DNA of 64,000 nt from Saprospiraceae bacterium (GTDB taxonomy: Bacteria; Bacteroidota; Bacteroidia; Chitinophagales; Saprospiraceae). The DNA lies in assembly GCA_958295895.1 (NCBI GenBank), contig CATQHI010000012.1, forward strand, positions 21,435-85,434, in the 5' to 3' direction. A program made the translations under genes and the position numbers. Shown here piece after piece: positions 14,483 through 22,846 of the stretch; the first letter of the stretch is position 1, and the number at the start of each line of letters is the position of its first letter. Under the pieces are notes generated by a model, which was not told the DNA's origin, ran no database searches, and worked only from the letters and a program-made list of their open reading frames with translations.

Positions 14483-17216
14483 TTAACTCCACGTAACCAC
14501 TCACCGGGCTCTCACTCTGGGCGATGCCGGTAAAGCGCCGCTCGAAGATCTGACCGATATAGTAGTAGGTGCCGGAGGGCAGCGCCTCCCCATTTAAGTT
14601 GGTACCGTCCCAGTCGATGCCCGGATTTTCGGTCTCGAAGACCAGTTGGCCCCAGCGGTTGAAGATCTTCAGGCTTACACGCTCCACGAAGCAGAGCGCA
14701 CGGGGTTGTAACAGGTCATTGGCACCATCACCATTCGGCGTGAAGACGTTGGGCAGTTCGTAGATCGGACAGTTCTCTACACACACCCGCTCGCTTGGCT
14801 CACTCTCATTCCCGTTCTGATCAAGAGCGGTCACGGTATAGCACCCAATGATACCGTCCGGCGGCGTATGGTTGAAGGTGAGAATGTCAGCCGAGGCGAT
14901 GTTAGCCACAAGCTCCGGCGTACCGATACTATCGGGCGTAAAGTACACGCGGTATCCCACGACGTCCTCCACATTGCAAGTCGCGGGTGGTAGTGTCCAG
15001 GTCAGAATGTTGAACAGGTTATCGGTATCGGTACAGTCGATCTCCCGGTCACAAACACTCTCCACGGCAAGGACGGGGGCGCAGGGTGCAACGTCGTCCT
15101 CCGGGGTAAGACACAGTTGTTGGCTCCGGTTAAGCAGCGGCGAGGGGATATCGTCGATGTTGTACGACCCGACGGACCGGATGTAGTAGCAGTATTCCTG
15201 CCCGTTGACCAGTCCGGTATCGCGGTAGCTCATCTCGGTGACCGTGGCGAGCTGGGTGAAGTCAGTCGTGCCCGGGTCACGGCGGTAAACCTCGTACTCC
15301 AGGTTGGCCCAGGGTACAATCTCGGTCCAGCTTAGGCCATTAGCTACATCGGTAGGATCGCCACTGAGGCGCACGGTGGTGGCGGGTTGGGCAGGTCCGA
15401 CGGGCTCGGTCTCATCCCCGACGAAGAGCTCGATGCGGTAGGAGTAGGCGCTGCCCTCGGTATCCAGATTGGTATCGGTGTAACAGGTATCGACGTCTCC
15501 GCCGAAAAACTGATTCTCAAACGTAGCGATGGACGCGAAGGCTGCCGGATCGGTCGTCTGCCCGGTTGCCCGACTGAGCACGTATCGGTAGGGGCCACGA
15601 TTTGCAACGGTGTCAATAATGTTGGCACTCGGCAGCAGCCAGCAGACGTCCACTACGCCCTGGGTAGAGGAGGTCTCCACTACATCGACCTTAGTCAGGA
15701 GTGGGATGTCGCGGTCGAGTTGCACGCAGATTTCCTCCGAGGGAATGGACTCGAAGTTCTGGAAGCGAAGATTAGTACTCGCTGCCCGCAGGGAAAGCAC
15801 GGCCACTACCCGGTAACAGTAGGTACGGCCCCGGATCACGTCCATATCCTCGAATACGTAGCGGCCGTTGTCATCCACGTCACTGATTTCCCTATTGGTG
15901 AGCTGGGTGTAGCCCCGGCCGACCAGACCCGTCTCGCAGGTATCGGGAGCAAAGTTGTTGCTTCCCTCCCGCCGCCATACGGTAAAGCCGACGAAATCGG
16001 GCTGGGTGCTTTCCTGGCACTCGTAAGGGTTCTCCCAGGTCAGAGTAATGAGGTCTTCTTCTACGGTGGTCTGTAGGTCAGATGGAGGTGGGGCTACCAC
16101 CTTGATACTCACCGAGCGCAGGGTAGCTAAGCCGGAGGGCCGCGGCGGTCCGTTATCCAGCGCCCGGAAGACTAAGAAATATTCCTGATCGCGCACATCG
16201 CTACAGCTGGTTTGCCAGCGGAAGGTGCGGCGGACCGGGTCGGCCTGAAAGCCCGTCTCGTTGGGCAGGAAGGTGGCCGGATTGTTTTCGAGGTCGAAGG
16301 GACGCCCCGTAGCCGTAAGGCTGACCTGCTGCTCGGTGTCACCTAACGGAGCGGTGGCAATCACGTCAAACTCAACGAGCTCACCGGCGACCACGCAGAT
16401 CTCCTCGCGGGCCAGTTCGATGACGGGGGGCTCATTGGAGCAGTCGTCTACGAACACCTGCATGTCACGGACCAGAGTATCAATGGGTTGGCCGTTGCGG
16501 AAGGACTTGACGAGGAAGGCGATATTGTACTCGCCTGTGAGAGAAGGAGAGTCCCAGGTAATTTGACCAGTGCGTGGATCAATCGTCAGGCTTCCACTCG
16601 TTCCGTCCACCTTGTTAGCGAGAACGTAGTTGGGGATCGGTGAATTAGGTGCAAAGCTTGGGGTAGTGAACTCGAACGCCAAACTATCTCCATCGATATC
16701 GAATGCACCGGGGTTGTGGGTCCAAACCGACCCAATGCAAGCATTATCAATTGGGCTCTGCGTCAACTCGGGAGAAGAGTTGCAGCCGTTGAGAATTGGG
16801 TTGACCAAAAGAAACGATGTAGTAACACTAAAGGGAATATTCACGGAGCCGGGAATATTTCTAACGCCCCGTACGCGGTTCACATCTTGAAAACTAAGTA
16901 CATAACGCCCTGCCGCACTATAACGGTGACAGAAGGTGTACTCGTTGCGTTGAATGCCTGCCGTACTGGTAGGAGTAATGTTCGTCCGGCGAATTAATTC
17001 GCTGGTACCATCACCCCAAAAAAGTTTCAGGCTATCACGGTCAACATCCGTTTGTGCCGTCTCGGTGTACGTAATAATCGTGGCGCAGGCGGTCAGTTGG
17101 TCTGAGGCATTGTCGCAACCGGCAGCCCGCACGATGATCTCTCCCGCCCGGTTGTGGGTGGCGCAGAGTACCAGGGGAAAAAGGGCTAAAAAACTGAGGA
17201 GAAAGCGTTGACGCAT
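14469..17216 (-). CDS. Large secreted protein with type IX secretion (type B, gliding-associated) C-terminal domain
   Basis: 915 residues from ATG 17216, which gives a signal peptide (MRQRFLLSFLALFPLVLCA). The body has Ig/PKD- and fibronectin III-like beta modules (for example SYRDTGLVNGQEYCYYIRSV repeats of the fn3 type) with many cysteines. The last 90 residues carry the gliding motility-associated domain: LPNVFTPNGDGANDLLQP, IFNRWGQLVFET, DWDGTNLNGE, PSGTYYYIGQI. Family knowledge: this domain directs export by the type IX system and surface linkage. The PorP/SprF gene at 12315 is a likely partner. The track start at 17336 adds an unlikely extension; the -7 box at 17260 lies about 43 bases upstream of ATG 17216. 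Confidence 0.9.
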   Translation of the reverse strand: MRQRFLLSFLALFPLVLCATHNRAGEIIVRAAGCDNASDQLTACATIITYTETAQTDVDRDSLKLFWGDGTSELIRRTNITPTSTAGIQRNEYTFCHRYSAAGRYVLSFQDVNRVRGVRNIPGSVNIPFSVTTSFLLVNPILNGCNSSPELTQSPIDNACIGSVWTHNPGAFDIDGDSLAFEFTTPSFAPNSPIPNYVLANKVDGTSGSLTIDPRTGQITWDSPSLTGEYNIAFLVKSFRNGQPIDTLVRDMQVFVDDCSNEPPVIELAREEICVVAGELVEFDVIATAPLGDTEQQVSLTATGRPFDLENNPATFLPNETGFQADPVRRTFRWQTSCSDVRDQEYFLVFRALDNGPPRPSGLATLRSVSIKVVAPPPSDLQTTVEEDLITLTWENPYECQESTQPDFVGFTVWRREGSNNFAPDTCETGLVGRGYTQLTNREISDVDDNGRYVFEDMDVIRGRTYCYRVVAVLSLRAASTNLRFQNFESIPSEEICVQLDRDIPLLTKVDVVETSSTQGVVDVCWLLPSANIIDTVANRGPYRYVLSRATGQTTDPAAFASIATFENQFFGGDVDTCYTDTNLDTEGSAYSYRIELFVGDETEPVGPAQPATTVRLSGDPTDVANGLSWTEIVPWANLEYEVYRRDPGTTDFTQLATVTEMSYRDTGLVNGQEYCYYIRSVGSYNIDDIPSPLLNRSQQLCLTPEDDVAPCAPVLAVESVCDREIDCTDTDNLFNILTWTLPPATCNVEDVVGYRVYFTPDSIGTPELVANIASADILTFNHTPPDGIIGCYTVTALDQNGNESEPSERVCVENCPIYELPNVFTPNGDGANDLLQPRALCFVERVSLKIFNRWGQLVFETENPGIDWDGTNLNGEALPSGTYYYIGQIFERRFTGIAQSESPVSGYVELITNR

Positions 17217-17259
17217 GTGCCGTTCGGTTGGTCGTGTACGGCAGGTGGGCTGCCGGTAC

Positions 17260-17267
17260 CAAAAGTA
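17260..17267 (-). promoter_or_regulatory. -7 box (TACTTTTG)
   Basis: Exact TAnnTTTG match on the minus strand, about 43 bases before ATG 17216 of the large secreted protein. Confidence 0.55.
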
Positions 17268-17343
17268 ACGCATTATCCGCCGGATTGCTTCGCCCCGGGG
17301 GTCGGCAAGGAGGCATATTGTCGTTCCGTACCCCAAGCCGCGG

Positions 17344-17640
17344 CTAGCTAAGCAGTCCCTGCAGCTTCATGGCCAGTCCCATATCCCCCTTGATCTTGAC
17401 CTTGCCGCTCATCATGGCCATCATAGGATTGAGCTTACCGGTACGCAGTTGGTCCAGCACATCCACCGTGGTGGTGATCACCGTGTCGGCTTCCTTATCT
17501 TCCTCTGAGACCATGGCCTGGTCCCCGGTCATGTCAATGAAGATCGGCCCCTCGTCTAGCTGTAGTTTTATGGACTTGCCCTGTTTGGGGGCGGTCTCGG
17601 CGGCCTTTTCGATGCCGGCCTTGAGTTCCTGGAAGGTCAT
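17344..17640 (-). CDS. SCP2 sterol-binding-domain protein
   Basis: 98 residues, a bare SCP2 domain: QLDEGPIFIDM, ADTVITTTVDVLDQL, and GKLNPMMAMMSGKVKIKGDM are the characteristic strands and the lid region. SCP2 proteins bind hydrophobic ligands such as fatty acyl chains in a tunnel; in bacteria the ligand is rarely known. It lies 55 bases upstream of... the alaS stop side, on the same strand, with its own -7 box 16 bases before the ATG, so it is probably a separate transcript starting after alaS. A link with the thiolase/FadJ-like pair at 34.5 kb is possible but unsupported. Confidence 0.88.
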   Translation of the reverse strand: MTFQELKAGIEKAAETAPKQGKSIKLQLDEGPIFIDMTGDQAMVSEEDKEADTVITTTVDVLDQLRTGKLNPMMAMMSGKVKIKGDMGLAMKLQGLLS

Positions 17641-17656
17641 GGGTGGTACTTTCGAC

Positions 17657-17664
17657 GCAAGGTA
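17657..17664 (-). promoter_or_regulatory. -7 box (TACCTTGC)
   Basis: Near-consensus, 16 bases before the SCP2 start at 17640 on the minus strand. Confidence 0.5.
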
Positions 17665-17695
17665 AGGAATTGGGACGTCCCTCGTCGTTCCGTCC

Positions 17696-20332
17696 TCACT
17701 CCCGCTTTGCTACCAGCTCCCGCGCCTGCTCCAATGCCGCCGCGATCCCGCCCGGTTCCTTCCCTCCCGCCGTGGCGAAGAACGGCTGGCCTCCCCCACC
17801 CCCACGGATGTGCTTGGCCAGCTCCTTGATCATTGCACCTGCGTGTACCGCCCCCTGTGATGTGCCGGCTAGTCCCTTGCTGACGGCCAGGGTAAGAAGC
17901 GCCTTTCCATCAGACCCACTAGCCAGTAGCACCACAGCCCGCTCATTCTCGCCGGTGAGCTGAAAGGCGAGGTTCTTGATGGCAGCGGCATCGGTGAGAT
18001 CGACCTGCCGGGCGAGAAATTTGACGTCGTCGATTTGCTCGAAGGCGGCCTCGAGCTCGCCCTTGAGATTGCTGGCCTGGCTGGCCTGGAGCTTTTCGAA
18101 GGACTTTTTGAGGCTGCGGTTTTCCTCCTGCAGCGAGGTGACGGCGCCGACCGGGTCACTGCTATTCTTGAGCTGTTCGCGCACGCTATCGAGCAGGGCG
18201 AGGCGGCCACGGACGTACCGCTCGGCACGCAGTCCGGCCACGGCCTCGATGCGCCGGATGCCGGCGGCCAGCGCACTCTCGCTGGTGATTTTGAAGAAAC
18301 CCAGGTCGCCCGTACGCGGCACGTGGGTGCCGCCGCAGAGCTCGCTGCTGAAGTCGCGGTCGAAGGTGATGATGCGCACCGTATCGCCGTACTTCTCGCC
18401 GAAGAGCATCATGGCCCCGGAGTTGCGGGCCTCGGCGATGGGTACGTCGCGCTGCTCTATGAGGGGGATGTTCTCGCGGATTTTGCGGTTCACGAGTAGC
18501 TCGATACGCTCGAGTTCCTCGTCGGTAGGACGCTCGAAGTGGCTGAAGTCGAAGCGTAGCTTACCGGAACGGACATCCTGTCCCTTCTGTACGGCATGCT
18601 CGCCGAGCACCTCGTGCAGGGCGGCGTGAAGGAGGTGAGCTCCGGTGTGGTGGGCGCTGATCTTCTCCCGGTCCTCGGCATGCACCTCACTGTACACCTC
18701 CGCCTGGGGATCGCCGGGTAACTTATTGACGATGTGTACGGTAAGGTCGTTCTCCTTGACTGTATCGAGCACCTCCAGCCGCTCCTTGCCGACGCGGATA
18801 ATGCCGGTGTCGCCGGCCTGTCCGCCGCTCTCGCCGTAGAAGGGGGTACGGTCGAGTACGAGCTGGTACTGAGGTTTGTCCTTGACCCTTACCGTCCGGT
18901 ATTTCGTGACCTGGGCCCCGGCATCCGACAGCACGTCGTAGCCGATGAAGACGGAGGGCTCCGGACTCAGCACGATCCAGTCGCCTACCTCCTTGGCGGC
19001 GTCCTGGCGGCTGCGGTCTTTCTGCTCCTGGAGGGCGCGTTCGAAGCCTTTTTCGTCTACGCGCAGTCCCCGCTCCTCGGCCAGTAAGCGCGTCAGGTCG
19101 ATGGGGAAACCGAAGGTATCGTAGAGCTCGAAGGCGTCCTTACCATCAATCACACCCCCCTCGATGTAGAGTGAGGCGAAGCGCGCCAGTCCGTTCTCGA
19201 GCGTCTGTAGGAACGACCGCTCCTCGCTCTGCACGATGCGGGCAATCTGCTCCTGCTGCCGGGCTAGCTCCGGAAAGGCCTCGCCCATCTCGCGCACCAG
19301 CACGGGGAGCAGCTGATAAATGAAGGGCTCCTTACGGTCCAGAAAGGAGTAGGCGTAGCGCACCGCCCGCCGCAGAATACGCCGCACGACGTAACCGGCG
19401 CCGCTGCTGCCGGGGAGCTGTCCGTCGGCAATCGTGAAGGCTACAGCGCGCAGGTGATCGGCTACTACGCGCATGGCCATGTCGGCCTTGGCGTCGGGGG
19501 CGTAGCTAGCCCCGTAGGTCAGTCCGGTAAGACGTTCGATCTCGGCGATGGTGGGGGTGAAGATGTCGGTAGCGTAGGTAGCCGTTTTGCCCTGCAGTAC
19601 CATACAGAGTCGCTCAAAGCCCATGCCCGTATCTACGTGACGCTCAGGGAGGTTGACCAGGCTACCGTCCGCTTTGCGGTTGTACTGAATGAAGACGTTA
19701 TTCCAGATCTCGACGACGCCGCTGCCGTCTACGTTGACGAGCTCGCGGCCGGGGGTTTTGGCACGCTCCTGCTCCGGGCGCAGGTCGACGTGGATCTCCG
19801 TACACGGGCCGCAGGGGCCGGTCTCGCCCATCTCCCAAAAGTTATCCTTTTTGTTGCCGTACAGAATGCGGTCTTCGGGCAGGTAGCGAAGCCAGAAGTT
19901 GCGGGCCTGGTCGTCAACGGGGATGCCCTCGTCTTCCGCCCCCTCGAACACCGTGGCGTAGAGTTGATCTTTTGCTATACCGAGCCGGTCGGTGAGCAGC
20001 TCCCAGCTCCAGGCGATGGCCTCGTCCTTGAAGTAGTCGCCGAAGCTCCAGTTACCCAGCATCTCGAACATGGTGTGGTGGGTACCGTCGCGGCCCACGT
20101 CGTCCAGGTCGTTGTGCTTCCCACTCACCCGCATGCACTTCTGGGTATCGGCTACGCGGCGGTTGGCGGGCACCTTATTACCCAGGAAGTAGTCCTTAAA
20201 CTGGTTCATACCCGCGTTGGTGAATAGCAGGCTGGGGTCGTCTTTATTCACGATGGGAGCGGAGGGCACGATCTTGTGCTGCTTGTCGCGGAAGAAGTCG
20301 AGGAAGGCGCGGCGGATTTCGGCGGAGGTCAT
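17696..20332 (-). CDS. alaS: Alanine-tRNA ligase
   Basis: 878 residues, full length. It charges tRNA-Ala in the cytoplasm. The class II catalytic core is at the N-terminus (RRAFLDFFRDKQHKIVPSAP; TNAGMNQFKDYFLG; the RVADTQKCMRVSGKHNDL motif). The editing domain has the HxxxH zinc/hydrolysis motif (HHTGAHLLHAAL) and the distal CGGTHVPRTGDLG. The C-Ala region ends with a glycine-rich GGGGGQPFFATAGG. All expected elements are present. The exact -7 box TACCTTTG ends five bases before the ATG, predicting a leaderless mRNA, and a GC-rich motif copy lies immediately upstream of that box. mreB diverges from it across a 122-base gap. Confidence 0.98.
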   Translation of the reverse strand: MTSAEIRRAFLDFFRDKQHKIVPSAPIVNKDDPSLLFTNAGMNQFKDYFLGNKVPANRRVADTQKCMRVSGKHNDLDDVGRDGTHHTMFEMLGNWSFGDYFKDEAIAWSWELLTDRLGIAKDQLYATVFEGAEDEGIPVDDQARNFWLRYLPEDRILYGNKKDNFWEMGETGPCGPCTEIHVDLRPEQERAKTPGRELVNVDGSGVVEIWNNVFIQYNRKADGSLVNLPERHVDTGMGFERLCMVLQGKTATYATDIFTPTIAEIERLTGLTYGASYAPDAKADMAMRVVADHLRAVAFTIADGQLPGSSGAGYVVRRILRRAVRYAYSFLDRKEPFIYQLLPVLVREMGEAFPELARQQEQIARIVQSEERSFLQTLENGLARFASLYIEGGVIDGKDAFELYDTFGFPIDLTRLLAEERGLRVDEKGFERALQEQKDRSRQDAAKEVGDWIVLSPEPSVFIGYDVLSDAGAQVTKYRTVRVKDKPQYQLVLDRTPFYGESGGQAGDTGIIRVGKERLEVLDTVKENDLTVHIVNKLPGDPQAEVYSEVHAEDREKISAHHTGAHLLHAALHEVLGEHAVQKGQDVRSGKLRFDFSHFERPTDEELERIELLVNRKIRENIPLIEQRDVPIAEARNSGAMMLFGEKYGDTVRIITFDRDFSSELCGGTHVPRTGDLGFFKITSESALAAGIRRIEAVAGLRAERYVRGRLALLDSVREQLKNSSDPVGAVTSLQEENRSLKKSFEKLQASQASNLKGELEAAFEQIDDVKFLARQVDLTDAAAIKNLAFQLTGENERAVVLLASGSDGKALLTLAVSKGLAGTSQGAVHAGAMIKELAKHIRGGGGGQPFFATAGGKEPGGIAAALEQARELVAKRE

Positions 20333-20337
20333 AGCGG

Positions 20338-20345
20338 CAAAGGTA
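20338..20345 (-). promoter_or_regulatory. -7 box (TACCTTTG) of alaS
   Basis: Exact TAnnTTTG match five bases before the alaS ATG, in line with leaderless transcription. Confidence 0.65.
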
Positions 20346-20353
20346 AGTAGGGG

Positions 20354-20365
20354 GGCGGGGCCGCT
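20354..20365 (-). repeat. GC-rich leader motif copy f (core only)
   Basis: Minus-strand GCGGCCCCGCCC, the core of the recurring motif; here it lies upstream of, not after, the -7 box. Confidence 0.55.
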
Positions 20366-20454
20366 AAAATATTGTTAGGCCGGTGCCCCGGTTATTTACG
20401 ACCTTTGCGCTTTGAATGCCACGGGGCCCCGCAAACGGTCCATAAACTAGGGGA

Positions 20455-21492
20455 ATGCGATTTTTAAACTTTTTCAAGCAGGAACTTGCCGTCGATCTGG
20501 GGACGGCCAATACACTCATTATCCAGAACGGAGAGATCGTCATCGACGAGCCCAGTATCGTAGCCGTGAACCGCAAGAGCGAGGAGACCATCGCCGTCGG
20601 TCGCCGCGCCATGCAGATGCACGAAAAGACGCACGAGAACATCATCACCGTGCGCCCCCTCAAGGACGGGGTGATCGCCGATTTCCGCGCCGCCGAGCAG
20701 ATGATTAAGGGGCTCATTGAGATGATCGGTCCGCGTAGAGCCTTTTTCTCCCACCTCAAAATGGTCATCTGCATTCCCTCCGGCATCACCGAGGTGGAAA
20801 AGCGCGCCGTGTTCGAGAGCGCCGCCCGGGTCGACGCCAAGGAGACCTACCTGATCTACGAGCCCATGGCCGCCGCCCTCGGCATCGGCCTCGACGTGGA
20901 GGAGCCCGTAGGCAACATGATCATAGACATCGGGGGCGGCACCACCGAGATCGCTGTCATTGCCCTTTCGGGGATCGTCAGCGATCAGAGCATCCGCATT
21001 GCCGGCGACGAGTTGACGCAGAATATCCTCAACTACATGCGCAAGACCCACAACATCCTCATCGGGGAGCGCACCGCCGAGCAGATCAAGATCCACGTCG
21101 GTAGTGCCCTACCGGAGCTCGATGACCCGCCGGCCGATTTTGCCATCAACGGGCGTGACCTCCTCAACGGCATCCCGCGGCAGATCACGGTGACCTACCA
21201 GGAAATCGCCGGGGCGCTGGACGAGGCCGTCGGACAGATCGAGGATGCGGTGATCCGCGCCCTGGAGACCATCCCTCCGGAGCTGGCCAGCGACATCTAC
21301 TCCACCGGACTTTACCTCACCGGGGGTGGCGCATTACTGCGTGGCCTGGATAAGCGCCTGAGCCGTAAGACGCAGCTACCGGTGCACGTGGCCGAGGAAC
21401 CGCTACTGGCCGTAGTGCGGGGTACGAGTAAGGCCCTTCAGGACACCATCCGGTATAAGGCGATTCTGGTGCCGGCAAGTAGTGTGAGCTAA
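20455..21492 (+). CDS. mreB: Rod shape-determining actin homologue MreB
   Basis: 345 residues. MreB forms membrane-bound filaments that guide lateral wall synthesis. The actin-type nucleotide motifs are present: AVDLGTANTLI (phosphate 1), IDIGGGTTEIAVI (phosphate 2) and LTGGGALLRGLD (adenosine). The N-terminal MRFLNFFKQE is amphipathic, as in membrane-binding MreB proteins. It is the first gene of mreB-mreC-mreD-mrdA; mreC starts immediately after its stop. A GACCTTTG sequence at 20401-20408 is a possible -7 box, which would give a leader of about 40 bases. Confidence 0.97.
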   Translation: MRFLNFFKQELAVDLGTANTLIIQNGEIVIDEPSIVAVNRKSEETIAVGRRAMQMHEKTHENIITVRPLKDGVIADFRAAEQMIKGLIEMIGPRRAFFSHLKMVICIPSGITEVEKRAVFESAARVDAKETYLIYEPMAAALGIGLDVEEPVGNMIIDIGGGTTEIAVIALSGIVSDQSIRIAGDELTQNILNYMRKTHNILIGERTAEQIKIHVGSALPELDDPPADFAINGRDLLNGIPRQITVTYQEIAGALDEAVGQIEDAVIRALETIPPELASDIYSTGLYLTGGGALLRGLDKRLSRKTQLPVHVAEEPLLAVVRGTSKALQDTIRYKAILVPASSVS

Positions 21493-22311
21493 GTGGGGCG
21501 GCTGCTACGCATCATCCTCAATAGTGGTGGCCTGTTCACCTTCCTGTTGCTCGAGCTGGCCAGTGTGTACCTGATCGTGCACCACAACGATGCGCAGCGC
21601 GCCATCTGGGCGGAGACCAAATCCGTCTACGGCAGCTACCTCACCCAGCAGCTCAACGAAAAGCTCGCCTTCCTGGACGTTGCGCGCGAGAATGAAATTC
21701 TCCGCCGGGAAAATGCGGCACTGCTGGCCCGTATCCCCGGTAGTGGCTACAATACCACGGTCGATACCCTCCCGGTGCGCGACTCCGTCTACCAACAACG
21801 CTTCACTTACCTGGCAAGCCGCGTGGTCAATAAATCACCCTACGGACCCTACAACACCCTCATCATCGATCGCGGCAGCAACCTGCAGGTAGAGCGCGGA
21901 CAGGGGGTATTGGCCGACGGCGGGCTGCTGGGGGTCGTCAGCGAGGTCACGCCGCGTCACGCCCGGGTAATCAGCATCCTGCACCTCGACACCCGCATCA
22001 GTGCCGGGCTCGACAACAATTCCTTTGGCACCCTTAGGTGGGACGGTCGCGATCCGCGCCGGGTCACCATCACCGATATGCCAGACTACGTCCCCGTAGC
22101 ACCAAACGATACCATTTACACTACCGGGTACTCCAATGTATTCCCGACGGGGCTACCCATCGGGACGGTGGAGTCCAGTACGCCGCTTCCCGGCACCGGG
22201 AGCCAGGACCTTACGGTCGTACTACTCAACGATCCCCTACAGGCCACCAACGGTTACATCGTACGCGATCTGTTCAAGGAGGAGCTCGAGCGACTCAATA
22301 CGGTGCGGTGA
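21493..22311 (+). CDS. mreC: Rod shape-determining protein MreC
   Basis: 272 residues: a short cytoplasmic start, one transmembrane helix (GLFTFLLLELASVYLIVHH), a coiled-coil stretch (ENEILRRENAALLARI) and the periplasmic double beta-barrel domain (TLIIDRGSNLQVERGQGVLA, GLLGVVSEVTPRHARVISI). MreC scaffolds the elongation complex between MreB and PBP2. GTG start directly abuts the mreB stop, and the mreD GTG overlaps the mreC stop by four bases (GTGA), so translation is coupled. Confidence 0.94.
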   Translation: MGRLLRIILNSGGLFTFLLLELASVYLIVHHNDAQRAIWAETKSVYGSYLTQQLNEKLAFLDVARENEILRRENAALLARIPGSGYNTTVDTLPVRDSVYQQRFTYLASRVVNKSPYGPYNTLIIDRGSNLQVERGQGVLADGGLLGVVSEVTPRHARVISILHLDTRISAGLDNNSFGTLRWDGRDPRRVTITDMPDYVPVAPNDTIYTTGYSNVFPTGLPIGTVESSTPLPGTGSQDLTVVLLNDPLQATNGYIVRDLFKEELERLNTVR

Positions 22312-22832
22312 GTGCGGGGGTCGCATTCCGCATCGCCCTGCGCTTCGTGCTGCTCCTTGCGGCGCAGGTTTTTTTGTTCAATCAGATCGCCTGGGGCTGG
22401 GGCGGTCGGGAGTACCTCTTCGTGTTCGTGTACCCCCTCTTCGTGGCCCTGCTGCCGCTACGCGCTCCGCGACCGCTGGTCATTCTGCTCGCCTTTCTGC
22501 TGGGACTGGCCGTTGATTTCTTCAGTGAGACGCTGGGACTGCACGCCGGGGCCCTCACGTTTACCGCTTACGCCAGGCCGCTGGTGCTCAGGGCGCTACG
22601 CCCGCGCGACGGGTACAACATCAAGGCCACCCCTACGACTGCCGATCTCGGAGCTGGTTGGGTGAGTCAGTACCTGAGCTTCCTGTTGCTGCTGCACCTG
22701 CTGGCCTTTTTTTTACTACAGACCTTTTCCATCTTTTTCCTCGGTGAGATTGTACTAAAAACGGCGCTATCCCTGCCGGCAAGTTTACTGACTACGGCTA
22801 TCTTGGTGCTCCTCTTTTCTCCCAAAGCCTAA
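22308..22832 (+). CDS. mreD: Rod shape-determining membrane protein MreD
   Basis: 174 residues from GTG 22308, which overlaps the mreC stop (GTGA). The protein has five or six hydrophobic helices (FRIALRFVLLLAAQVFLFNQIA; YLFVFVYPLFVALLPL; ILLAFLLGLAVDFFSET; YLSFLLLLHLLAFFLLQTF) as in MreD of Bacteroidota. The FVYPLF...LLGLAVDFFSETLGLHAG region is the conserved family motif. The track ORF begins at 22038 within mreC and is rejected because that extension is not hydrophobic and lies antisense to nothing useful. The operon continues to mrdA 14 bases on. Confidence 0.9.
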   Translation: MSAGVAFRIALRFVLLLAAQVFLFNQIAWGWGGREYLFVFVYPLFVALLPLRAPRPLVILLAFLLGLAVDFFSETLGLHAGALTFTAYARPLVLRALRPRDGYNIKATPTTADLGAGWVSQYLSFLLLLHLLAFFLLQTFSIFFLGEIVLKTALSLPASLLTTAILVLLFSPKA

Positions 22833-22846
22833 GGCTCACCACTCTC

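Noticed and set aside
22038-22307. Upstream part of the mreD ORF
   Set aside because: Lies within mreC in another frame and is not hydrophobic; GTG 22308 overlaps the mreC stop as expected.
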